Shown here piece by piece: positions 1 to 5,493 of a stretch of 5,675 nt of DNA. Made by a program: the position numbers and the translations under genes. Numbering within the stretch: position 1 is the first letter of the stretch; every line of letters starts with the position of its first letter. This stretch comes from an uncultured Oscillospiraceae bacterium (GTDB taxonomy: Bacteria > Bacillota > Clostridia > Oscillospirales > Oscillospiraceae): the NCBI GenBank assembly GCA_905205085.1, contig CAJLCG010000120.1, forward strand, positions 1-5,675, read 5' to 3'. Under the pieces are notes generated by a model that saw nothing but the letters and a program-made list of their open reading frames with translations, was not told the DNA's origin and searched no databases.

Positions 1-353
1 TCTATAACTGCTCCGGCCCCCAGTGGAGCAAGCTGCGCCAAGTTCTGGTGATGCAGAAGCTGCGCATGAAGGCAGTGGAGCCCAGCCAGTACGGCCTTTC
101 TCTGGCCCAGGTACTGGAGGGCAGCCAGGAGAAGGCCGGAGTGGAGGAGGAGTTTTCCGACCCCATGCTGGTCTTCTGCTCCCTCACCGGTCCCAAGCTG
201 GACCAGCTGCTGGGGGCCATGAAGCGCGCTAAGCTGCCCCCCATTCCTCTGAAAGCGGTGCTCACTCCCACCAACCGGGATTGGAACTCCCAGCAGCTGT
301 GGCAGGAACTGCGCCGGGAGCACCAGGCCATGCAGGAGCAGCGGGGCAAATAA
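1..353 (+). CDS. DUF3783-like small protein, 5'-truncated by window edge
   Basis: The reading frame is open from base 3 to a TAA at 351-353, giving 116 visible residues that begin YNCSGPQWSKLRQ. The N-terminus is lost outside the window; proteins of this kind are roughly 120-130 residues, so probably only about ten residues are missing. The GTG and ATG at 48-53 are internal codons, not a likely start, because the homologous sequence continues upstream of them. The C-terminal half carries the family-like stretch IPLKAVLTPTNRDWN, followed by a charged helix (LWQELRREH) and a short hydrophilic tail. I recognise this as resembling the DUF3783 family of Clostridia, which has no established biochemical role. 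There is no signal peptide or membrane segment in the visible part, so it is probably cytoplasmic. No clear terminator follows; the tRNA promoter begins 19 bases after the stop. Confidence 0.75.
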   Translation, partial: YNCSGPQWSKLRQVLVMQKLRMKAVEPSQYGLSLAQVLEGSQEKAGVEEEFSDPMLVFCSLTGPKLDQLLGAMKRAKLPPIPLKAVLTPTNRDWNSQQLWQELRREHQAMQEQRGK

Positions 354-372
354 TTTCTCCGAGAAAAAAGCA

Positions 373-401
373 TTGACAAATCTCCCCTTCCGCCCTATAA
401 T
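373..401 (+). promoter_or_regulatory. Consensus sigma-A promoter of the tRNA-Leu gene
   Basis: TTGACA at 373-378 and TATAAT at 396-401 are both perfect consensus hexamers with the ideal 17-bp spacer. Transcription should start near 407-409, about 25 bases upstream of the tRNA 5' end. It lies in the gap between the DUF3783-like gene and the tRNA. Such a strong promoter fits a stable RNA gene. Confidence 0.9.
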
Positions 402-405
402 GATA

Positions 406-428
406 AGGCGGTTTTCAATAGACCGCCT
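406..428 (+). other. Stem-loop in the pre-tRNA leader
   Basis: AGGCGGT (406-412) and ACCGCCT (422-428) are perfectly complementary 7-base arms around a 9-base loop. The element begins at the predicted transcription start and ends 4 bases before the tRNA, so it would form in the 5' leader that RNase P removes. There is no T-tract after it, so it is not a terminator. The pairing is visible; any function is inference. Confidence 0.5.
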
Positions 429-432
429 GTTT

Positions 433-519
433 GCGGCTGTGCTGGAATTGGTAGACTGGCAAGCTTGAGGTGCTTGTGTCCGGACGGGCGTACGGGTTCG
501 ACTCCCGTCAGCCGCACCA
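433..519 (+). tRNA. tRNA-Leu (anticodon GAG)
   Basis: This is an 87-base class II tRNA. The acceptor arm pairs GCGGCTG (433-439) with CAGCCGC (509-515), followed by discriminator A516 and an encoded CCA at 517-519. The D-arm region contains the usual AATTGGTAGAC sequence. The anticodon stem pairs CAAGC (460-464) with GCTTG (472-476) around the 7-base loop TTGAGGT, which places the anticodon GAG at 467-469, reading leucine codons CUC and CUU. A long variable arm, as expected for leucine, follows at about 477-491. The T-arm pairs ACGGG (492-496) with CCCGT (504-508) around TTCGACT. The gene has its own promoter and terminator and so is a single-tRNA transcription unit. Confidence 0.97.
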
Positions 520-524
520 GAAGT

Positions 525-558
525 AAGACGACTTGTTTCGACAAGTCGTCTTTTCTTT
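525..558 (+). terminator. Intrinsic terminator of the tRNA-Leu unit
   Basis: A 12-bp perfect stem (525-536 with 541-552; core GACGACTTG/CAAGTCGTC) is closed by a TTCG tetraloop (537-540) and followed by TTTTCTTT (551-558). It starts 5 bases after the CCA end of the tRNA, so the primary transcript has a very short trailer. It separates the tRNA from the transporter gene downstream. Confidence 0.92.
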
Positions 559-580
559 GGCCCTTTTGATCGGTCCAATT

Positions 581-589
581 TGCTGTAAT
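581..589 (+). promoter_or_regulatory. Possible extended -10 promoter for the MATE gene
   Basis: Between the tRNA terminator and the transporter gene, the AT-rich stretch has TGC followed by TGTAAT (581-589), which resembles an extended -10. The nearest -35-like hexamer, TTGATC at 566-571, is only 12 bases upstream of the hexamer, so this rests on the extended -10 alone. A start near 596 would give a leader of about 16 bases that contains only the ribosome binding site. The transporter must have some promoter after the strong terminator, but this one is weakly supported. Confidence 0.3.
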
Positions 590-611
590 ATGAGAGAGAA
601 GGAGATGCACT

Positions 612-1985
612 ATGAGCCAAAACAAGCCCGCAGAAAACAAAATGGGCACTATGCCGGTCAACCGGCTGCTGCTGTCCATGTCCATCCCCATCATGATCTC
701 CATGCTGGTCCAGGCACTGTACAACGTGGTGGACAGTATCTTCGTAGCCCAGCTCAGCGAGGATGCTCTGAACGCCGTCTCCCTGGCCTTCCCCATCCAG
801 AACCTGATGATCTCGGTGGCGGTAGGTACCGGCGTAGGTATCAACGCCCTGCTGTCCAAGAGTTTGGGCGAGAAGCGCCAGGACCGGGCCAACGCCGCCG
901 CCATGAACGGCCTGTTTCTGGCCGCGGTCAGCTATCTGGTCTTTATGCTCATCGGTCTGACCTGCTCCCGGCTGTTTTTTGCCATCCAGACGGACAAGCA
1001 GGCCATTGTGGACTACGGCGAGAGCTACATGTTCATCGTGTGTGTGCTGTCGGTGGGCATGTTCTTCCAGATCACCTTTGAGCGTATCCTCCAGGCCACC
1101 GGCCGCACCATCTACACCATGTTCACCCAGGCTCTGGGCGCCATCATCAACATCGTGCTGGACCCCATTCTGATCTTCGGTCTGTTCGGCCTGCCCCGCA
1201 TGGAGGTGGCCGGCGCCGCCCTGGCCACCGTGCTGGGCCAGATCATCGCCGCCCTGGTTTCGGTGGTCATCAATGCCACCCGCAACCCTGACGTACAGCT
1301 GAGCCTGAAGGGCTTCCGTCCTCAGGGCTCCATCATCGGCCATATCTACGCCGTGGGTGTGCCCTCCATCATCATGTCCTCCATCGGCTCGGTGATGGTC
1401 TTCGGCATGAATAAAATCCTCATCGCCTTCACCACCACCGCCACCGCGGTGTTCGGTGTGTACTTCAAGCTCCAGTCCTTCGTGTTTATGCCCGTCTTCG
1501 GTCTCAACAACGGCATGGTGCCCATTGTGGCCTACAACTACGGCGCCCGCCGCCCCGACCGCATCAAGAAGACCGTCAAGCTCAGCGTCATCTACGCCGT
1601 ATCCATCATGTTCATCGGCCTGCTGATCTTCCAGTTCCTGCCCAATGTCCTGCTGGACCTGTTCCGCTCCGAGCAGGACACCGGCGACATGCTCACCATC
1701 GGTGTACCCGCCCTGCGGATCATCTCCCTGAGCTTCCTGTTTGCCGGATTTGCCATCGTCTGCTCCTCCGTGTTCCAGGCTCTGGGCCACGGCGTGCTCA
1801 GCCTGGTGGTATCGGTGGTGCGTCAGCTGATGGTACTGCTGCCCGTCGCTTTCCTTCTGTCCCGCATCGGCGGGTTGGCCGTAGTCTGGTGGGCCTTCCC
1901 CATTGCGGAGCTGTTCTCCGTAGGCCTGTCCGCTCTGTTCCTGCGCCGGGTCTACCGCAAGGAGATCCACCCTCTGGAAATGTAA
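612..1985 (+). CDS. MATE-family multidrug/cation efflux transporter
   Basis: The 457-residue product is a complete MATE (multidrug and toxic compound extrusion) antiporter, an inner-membrane protein that exports organic cations, drugs or metabolites using a Na+ or H+ gradient. It has about twelve hydrophobic segments, roughly at residues 16-40, 57-81, 98-118, 134-155, 168-190, 199-221, 244-270, 278-299, 322-343, 362-385, 395-417 and 422-445. Typical motifs are YNVVDSIFVA in the first segment (Asp41 is a candidate ion-coupling acid), NIVLDPILIFG at 180-190, and NNGMVPIVAYNYGAR at 299-313. The length is normal for the family. The ATG at 612 is preceded by AAGGAG (599-604) with a 7-base gap. The sequence resembles the MepA-like subgroup of Bacillota, but substrate and ion cannot be told from sequence. 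It stands alone, with terminators on both sides and no adjacent regulator. Confidence 0.95.
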   Translation: MSQNKPAENKMGTMPVNRLLLSMSIPIMISMLVQALYNVVDSIFVAQLSEDALNAVSLAFPIQNLMISVAVGTGVGINALLSKSLGEKRQDRANAAAMNGLFLAAVSYLVFMLIGLTCSRLFFAIQTDKQAIVDYGESYMFIVCVLSVGMFFQITFERILQATGRTIYTMFTQALGAIINIVLDPILIFGLFGLPRMEVAGAALATVLGQIIAALVSVVINATRNPDVQLSLKGFRPQGSIIGHIYAVGVPSIIMSSIGSVMVFGMNKILIAFTTTATAVFGVYFKLQSFVFMPVFGLNNGMVPIVAYNYGARRPDRIKKTVKLSVIYAVSIMFIGLLIFQFLPNVLLDLFRSEQDTGDMLTIGVPALRIISLSFLFAGFAIVCSSVFQALGHGVLSLVVSVVRQLMVLLPVAFLLSRIGGLAVVWWAFPIAELFSVGLSALFLRRVYRKEIHPLEM

Positions 1986-2026
1986 AAAAAGTCCCGGAAG
2001 CAACCGCTTCCGGGACTTTTTTCTTT
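1984..2026. terminator. Bidirectional intrinsic terminator between convergent genes
   Basis: An 11-bp perfect GC-rich stem, GTCCCGGAAGC (1991-2001) with GCTTCCGGGAC (2006-2016), encloses the loop AACC. An A7 tract (1984-1990) precedes it and T6 (2017-2022), then CTTTT, follows it, so both strands show a hairpin followed by U-tract. It ends the MATE transcript, whose stop codon overlaps the A-tract (1983-1985). On the other strand it lies just beyond the stop codon of the hemolysin III-like gene at 2030-2032. Confidence 0.93.
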
Positions 2027-2029
2027 TCC

Positions 2030-2755
2030 TCACAGATAAGCAATGACCTGGGCCATCATCATAAAATGGGCGATGGAGCCCAGCAGGATGAACACGTGGA
2101 AGATCTCGTGACAGCCAAAGCGGGGATTGTTCCGTCCGGGCCACTTCACCGCATAGAGAACGCCGCCCACAGTGTACAGCACGCCGCCCAGAATCAGCCA
2201 GAACATACCCAGCCCCGCCATCCGCTGGGACAGGGGCACGATGGCAAACAGGGCCAGCCAGCCCATCACCAGATAGATCACGCTGGTGAGCCACCGGGGG
2301 ATATCCAGCTTGGCGATGGTGAGCACCACTCCGGCCAGAGCCAGGCCCCAGATGGCAATAAACAGGGGCAGTCCGCCCGCTCCCCACAAAACCGTCAAAC
2401 ACACAGGGGTGTAGCTACCGGCAATGAGCAGATAAATGGAGCAGTGGTCGTATTTCCGCAGGGCGATCCGCTTGGAACGGGTGGTATTTACACAGTGGTA
2501 CAACGTGCTGGCCGTGTACAGGCACACCATAGACAGTCCGTAGATGAGAAACACCGCCAGGTGTCCCCATTTGCCCATGAGGACGGACTGGACGGCCAGG
2601 TACACCGTCCCCGCCAGGGCCAGTACCGCGCCCACGCCGTGGGTGATGGCCGACCAGGGCCGCAGGCCGTCATAGGGGTCCCGCACCTCCCTGCGCCGCC
2701 GGGGGCGGGAAACCGAGATCAGATGGTTGGCAGGAACCGCAGTTTCATGGAACAT
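2030..2755 (-). CDS. Hemolysin III / PAQR-family membrane protein
   Basis: From the ATG at 2755 the product has 241 residues and about seven membrane segments (roughly 36-57, 65-85, 103-123, 127-147, 155-175, 183-203, 216-237). An arginine-rich stretch (RPRRRREVR, about 17-25) precedes the first, consistent with a cytoplasmic N-terminus. It carries the PAQR/hemolysin III signature: ITHG (His39), STLYH (Ser83, His87), YDH (Asp103) leading into IAGSYTP, and HEIFH (His216, His220) in the last segment. These polar residues form the metal site in the family. Bacterial members are named for hemolytic activity of a Bacillus cereus homologue, but their cellular role is unsettled and haemolysis should not be assumed. 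The start was chosen for GAGGTG at 2767-2762 with good spacing. The ATG at 2818 (262 aa; GGGAGG, 11-base gap) and GTG at 2860 (276 aa; no ribosome site) are alternatives in frame. Confidence 0.92.
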   Translation of the reverse strand: MFHETAVPANHLISVSRPRRRREVRDPYDGLRPWSAITHGVGAVLALAGTVYLAVQSVLMGKWGHLAVFLIYGLSMVCLYTASTLYHCVNTTRSKRIALRKYDHCSIYLLIAGSYTPVCLTVLWGAGGLPLFIAIWGLALAGVVLTIAKLDIPRWLTSVIYLVMGWLALFAIVPLSQRMAGLGMFWLILGGVLYTVGGVLYAVKWPGRNNPRFGCHEIFHVFILLGSIAHFMMMAQVIAYL

Positions 2756-2761
2756 ATCAGA

Positions 2762-2767
2762 CACCTC
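2762..2767 (-). promoter_or_regulatory. Ribosome binding site that decides the hemolysin III start
   Basis: On the minus strand GAGGTG (2767-2762) matches six consecutive bases of the anti-Shine-Dalgarno complement. GAGG is followed by an 8-base gap to the ATG at 2755. The competing GGGAGG at 2835-2830 lies 11 bases from the ATG at 2818. Codons between the two ATGs (AGA AGA, TTT GAT twice, CCA, GCG) are unlike the C/G-ending codons of the gene body, which also favours the downstream start. Confidence 0.55.
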
Positions 2768-2818
2768 GCAATCAAACGCGCGTGGACCGCGCCCATCAAA
2801 CACTCTTCTATGTTCCAT

Positions 2819-2847
2819 AGTATAGTCCGCCTCCCTGCCAAAATCAA
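2819..2847 (-). promoter_or_regulatory. Candidate promoter of the hemolysin III-like gene
   Basis: On the minus strand TTGATT (2847-2842), a 17-base spacer and TATACT (2824-2819) match the sigma-A pattern at 4/6 and 5/6 positions. Transcription would start near 2812, giving a leader of about 57 bases before the ATG at 2755 and leaving the ATG at 2818 untranscribed from it. It would let this gene be expressed apart from clpC upstream. Confidence 0.5.
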
Positions 2848-2862
2848 TATACAGAATCACTA

Positions 2863-2885
2863 AATCTAATTTTAAAAATTAGATT
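2863..2885. repeat. AT-rich perfect palindrome across the clpC stop codon
   Basis: AATCTAATTTT (2863-2873) and AAAATTAGATT (2875-2885) are perfect inverted arms around one central base (2874). The clpC TAA (2881-2879) lies inside it. As RNA it could form a stem of 8-9 bp with a small loop, but it has little GC and no following T-tract on the minus strand, so it is at best a weak terminator. It may instead be a protein-binding site or a 3'-end stabilising hairpin. The symmetry is visible; the role is not. Confidence 0.6.
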
Positions 2886-5332
2886 ACTCCATGTGGAGCA
2901 TGATCGCCCGTCACACACTCCACCTGTACCCGGTCCTCCCGCACCAGCACATGGAGCTGTCCGCCCCGGCTGCACTGGCCCGACAGCAGCAGGTCGGCGG
3001 CGGGGTCCTCCACCCAGGCGGCGATGGCCCGGCGCAGAGGACGGGCCCCGTAGTCCCGGTGGCTGCCCTTTTGGGCTAGCAGCCGCACCGCGTCCTCCTC
3101 TACCTGCATGGTGACCCCCAAGCTCTCCAACCGTTTGCCTGTCTCATCCAGCAGCTGCCGGGTAATGGATACCAGTGTCTCCTCCCCCAGGGGATGGAAC
3201 ACCAGAGCGGCGTCCAGACGGTTTAGAAACTCGGGCGCAAAGGTCTGTTTCGCCTCGGAGAGTACCTCCCCCTCCAGGGCTTTCCGGTCACTCTCCGTCC
3301 CGCTCCCAAAGCCCAGACGGGTCTTTTGCTGGAAGTGCCGCGCCCCCAGGTTGGAGGTCATCACTAACACCGTATTCCGGAAGTCGGTTTTTCGTCCCTG
3401 GCTGTCGGTGAGCACTCCCTCCTCCATCACCTGGAGGAGCACCGACCAGATATCCCGGTGGGCCTTCTCCAGCTCGTCCAGCAGCACCACCGACCAGGGG
3501 CTGCGCCGCACCCGCTCGGTGAGCTGTCCCCCCTCCTCGTGGCCCACGTAGCCCGGAGGCGAGCCGATGAGGCGGGAGACGCTGTGGGCCTCCATATACT
3601 CCGACATATCAAAGCGGATGAGGGCCTCGGGGCTGCCGAACAGAGTCTGGGCCAGGCTGCGGCACAGCTGGGTCTTACCCACGCCGCTGGGACCCAGCAG
3701 CAAAAAGCAGCCCACCGGCCTTCTGGGGTCCTTCAGCCCCAGCCTCCCTCGGCGCACCGCCCGGGCCACCGCCTTTACCGCCTGCTCCTGGCCCAGTACC
3801 GTGCGCTCCAGGGACTGCTCCAGCTCCTCCAGGGCCTTCCGGTCGTGCTGGGTGGGGTCGCTCACCGGCACCCCGGTCCACTGGGACAGCACCGCCCGGA
3901 TATGGCTCTCCTCCACGGTTTTCTGTGGATGGCCCTGCCGCCAGCGCTTTTTCCCCGCCTCCAGCTCCTTGCGGAAGTCCCCCTCCGCGTCCCGGAGCAT
4001 GGCAGCCTTTTCAAAATCCTGCTTGCGGATGGCCTGGGTGAGCTGCCGCCCCGCCTGGACCGCCCGCTGCTCCAGCCGCTGCAGCTCGGGAGGCAGGGTG
4101 TGGCTGGACAGCCGGGCCTGGGAGGCCGCCTCGTCCATTAGATCGATGGCCTTGTCGGGCAAAAACCGATCGGGCAGATACCGGATGGACAAGTCCACCG
4201 CCGCCTCCAGGGCCTTGTCCGAGATGGTAATGTGGTGGTGGGCCTCATACCGCCCCCGCAGGCCCCGCAGGATAGCCAGGGTCTGGTCCCGGGTGGGCTG
4301 GCGCACCGTAATGGGCTGGAAACGGCGCTCCAGGGCCGAGTCCTTTTCGATATATTTCCGGTATTCATCCAGGGTGGTGGCACCGATGACCTGAATCTCG
4401 CCCCGGGAGAGGGCAGGTTTCAGGATGTTGGCCGCGTCGATAGCCCCCTCGGCGCTGCCCGCCCCCACGATGGTGTGCAGCTCATCGATGAATAAGATCA
4501 CATTGCCCGCCCGGCGCACCTCCTGGAGCACATGCTTGAGCTTCTCCTCAAACTCCCCCCGGTACTTGGTGCCCGCCACCATGGCGGACAGGTCCAGGGC
4601 ACACACCCGTTTTCCTAACAAATGGGCAGGTGCGGTGCCGTCGGCAATGGCCAGGGCCAGGCCCTCCACCACTGCGGTCTTGCCCACGCCCGGCTCTCCG
4701 ATGAGGGCGGGGTTGTTCTTAGTACGGCGGGAGAGGATTTGGATGAGCCGCCCCAGCTCCGCCTCCCGCCCGATCACCGGGTCCAGGCGGCCCTCCCGGG
4801 CCATGGCGGTGAGGTCCCGGGCGCACTGGTCCAGCTGGCGGGTATCTCCCCCCCGCTCTGGTTCCCGGCTGCGGAGAGGCCTCGGGATACTCTCCTCGCC
4901 CCCCAGGGCGGCGGACACCCGCTGGCCCAGGCGGGTACGGTCCACCCCGCACTCCCCCAGCAGCCGCACCGCTGAGCTGCTCTGATCCCGCAGCAGGCCC
5001 AGCAGCAGATGCTCCGCATTTACTGCTGGCTGACCCAGCTTTTTAGCCTCCGCTGCTGCCTGCTGAATGGCCTGGCAGCACCGGGGCGTCAGGCCCTGGT
5101 GCAGGGTGCGCCCGGGTACCCCGGTGCCCACCAGCTGGGCAATACACACCCGCAGCCGGGGACTGCCCGCCCCCTCCTCCCGCAGCAGGCGGGCGGCAGT
5201 GCTGTACTCCTGGCTGGCCAGTCCCAGCAGCAGATGTTCACTGCCCACATAGCTGTGCCCCAGGCGGGCGGCGTTCTCCTGGGCCAGCCGGATGGCCCCC
5301 AGAGCAGTGGATGTAAAACGGCAATCGGCCAT
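2879..5332 (-). CDS. clpC: ClpC-type AAA+ protein unfoldase (Clp protease ATPase subunit)
   Basis: The 817-residue product is a full-length class I Hsp100 ATPase that unfolds proteins and feeds them to ClpP in the cytoplasm. Two Clp N-domain repeats occupy about 1-140 (SEHLLLGL near 31, AEHLLLGL near 106). D1 has Walker A GEPGVGKT (212-219), pore loop KYRG (256-259), Walker B VILFIDE (278-284) and arginine finger ERR (335-337). A short ClpC-type middle domain with a UVR-like motif (QDFEKAAMLRD, 438-448) spans about 412-470; its size separates ClpC from ClpA (none) and ClpB (long). D2 has Walker A GPSGVGKT (547-554), pore loop GYVG (594-597), Walker B VVLLDE (615-620), arginine finger in FLNRLD (Arg705) and sensor-2 GAR (762-764). 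LGF (673-675) fits the ClpP-docking loop. GGGAGG lies 7 bases before the ATG. ctsR, mcsA and mcsB are not next to it; its upstream neighbour is a divergent ferredoxin gene. Confidence 0.97.
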   Translation of the reverse strand: MADCRFTSTALGAIRLAQENAARLGHSYVGSEHLLLGLASQEYSTAARLLREEGAGSPRLRVCIAQLVGTGVPGRTLHQGLTPRCCQAIQQAAAEAKKLGQPAVNAEHLLLGLLRDQSSSAVRLLGECGVDRTRLGQRVSAALGGEESIPRPLRSREPERGGDTRQLDQCARDLTAMAREGRLDPVIGREAELGRLIQILSRRTKNNPALIGEPGVGKTAVVEGLALAIADGTAPAHLLGKRVCALDLSAMVAGTKYRGEFEEKLKHVLQEVRRAGNVILFIDELHTIVGAGSAEGAIDAANILKPALSRGEIQVIGATTLDEYRKYIEKDSALERRFQPITVRQPTRDQTLAILRGLRGRYEAHHHITISDKALEAAVDLSIRYLPDRFLPDKAIDLMDEAASQARLSSHTLPPELQRLEQRAVQAGRQLTQAIRKQDFEKAAMLRDAEGDFRKELEAGKKRWRQGHPQKTVEESHIRAVLSQWTGVPVSDPTQHDRKALEELEQSLERTVLGQEQAVKAVARAVRRGRLGLKDPRRPVGCFLLLGPSGVGKTQLCRSLAQTLFGSPEALIRFDMSEYMEAHSVSRLIGSPPGYVGHEEGGQLTERVRRSPWSVVLLDELEKAHRDIWSVLLQVMEEGVLTDSQGRKTDFRNTVLVMTSNLGARHFQQKTRLGFGSGTESDRKALEGEVLSEAKQTFAPEFLNRLDAALVFHPLGEETLVSITRQLLDETGKRLESLGVTMQVEEDAVRLLAQKGSHRDYGARPLRRAIAAWVEDPAADLLLSGQCSRGGQLHVLVREDRVQVECVTGDHAPHGVI

Positions 5333-5339
5333 ATTGATT

Positions 5340-5345
5340 CCTCCC
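5340..5345 (-). promoter_or_regulatory. Ribosome binding site of clpC
   Basis: GGGAGG on the minus strand (5345-5340) is followed by a 7-base gap to the ATG at 5332. It supports this start for clpC; the N-domain homology begins right after it (FTSTALGAIRLAQ). Confidence 0.85.
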
Positions 5346-5418
5346 GTTGTTCCATATCCTGGCGTGTGCCCCGGAAATATCCGGAATCGCGCCGTCGTCT
5401 TTTCTAACTATGCCCGCT

Positions 5419-5449
5419 TTTTCAAAAATTAGCATTGCAATTTTGAAAA
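5419..5449. repeat. Inverted repeat in the clpC/ferredoxin divergent region, possible operator
   Basis: TTTTCAAAA (5419-5427) and TTTTGAAAA (5441-5449) are perfect 9-base inverted arms separated by 13 bases. The spacer contains most of a second small palindrome, ATTGCAAT (5434-5441). The -35 hexamer of the ferredoxin promoter lies between the arms. The centre-to-centre distance of the arms is 22 bases, about two helical turns, as for a dimeric DNA-binding protein. It does not match the CtsR or CIRCE consensus. It could also be a chance product of AT-rich promoter DNA. Confidence 0.5.
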
Positions 5450-5462
5450 GATGTGTTAGAAT
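5435..5462 (+). promoter_or_regulatory. Promoter of the ferredoxin gene
   Basis: TTGCAA (5435-5440), a 16-base spacer and TAGAAT (5457-5462), the latter preceded by TGT (5454-5456) as an extended -10, form a good sigma-A promoter. Transcription would start near 5469, giving a leader of about 25 bases with the ribosome binding site. A second TAGAAT at 5469-5474 pairs less well with TTGAAA at 5443-5448 (20-base spacer). Confidence 0.65.
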
Positions 5463-5493
5463 GAGGTGTAGAATTTTAGGGAGGTGTTTTCCA

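Noticed and set aside
433..519. tRNA-Leu as an integration site for a mobile element
   Set aside because: No integrase, no repeated copy of the tRNA 3' end and no other mobile-element gene is visible; the neighbours look like ordinary chromosomal genes.
395..904. A 169-codon minus-strand frame across the tRNA, its terminator and the start of the MATE gene
   Set aside because: It runs antisense through a certain tRNA gene and terminator and has no recognisable protein motif.
2030..2755. Treating the hemolysin III-like protein as a proven toxin
   Set aside because: Family membership is clear, but most members are conserved membrane proteins of non-pathogens with no shown haemolytic activity, and nothing in the context suggests virulence.
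1889..2863. A 324-codon open frame on the + strand opposite the hemolysin III-like gene
   Set aside because: Its translation is a His/Gln/Gly-rich sequence with no recognisable domain. It overlaps the end of the MATE gene, runs through the bidirectional terminator and is antisense to a clear family member; it is a shadow of GC-rich codons.
3567..4394. Long + strand open frames opposite clpC (for example 275 codons here, 227 codons at 3458-4141)
   Set aside because: Ser/Arg- or Leu/Gln-rich translations without domains, fully inside clpC on the other strand, where the Walker, pore-loop and arginine-finger motifs are all intact.
5371..5384. CCGGA-AATA-TCCGG dyad in the clpC leader
   Set aside because: Arms of only five bases in a GC-rich patch, with no T-tract and no link to a known operator; too short to call.
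5429..5437. TTAGCATTG as half of a CIRCE (HrcA) element upstream of clpC
   Set aside because: It matches only the first six bases of TTAGCACTC, and no GAGTGCTAA partner lies nine bases away.
5333..5493. A clpC promoter on the minus strand
   Set aside because: Several weak candidates exist (such as TGCTAATTT at 5434-5426, or TTGAAA near 5426-5421 followed by a too-close TAGAAA), but none has both hexamers with proper spacing, so no position is annotated.
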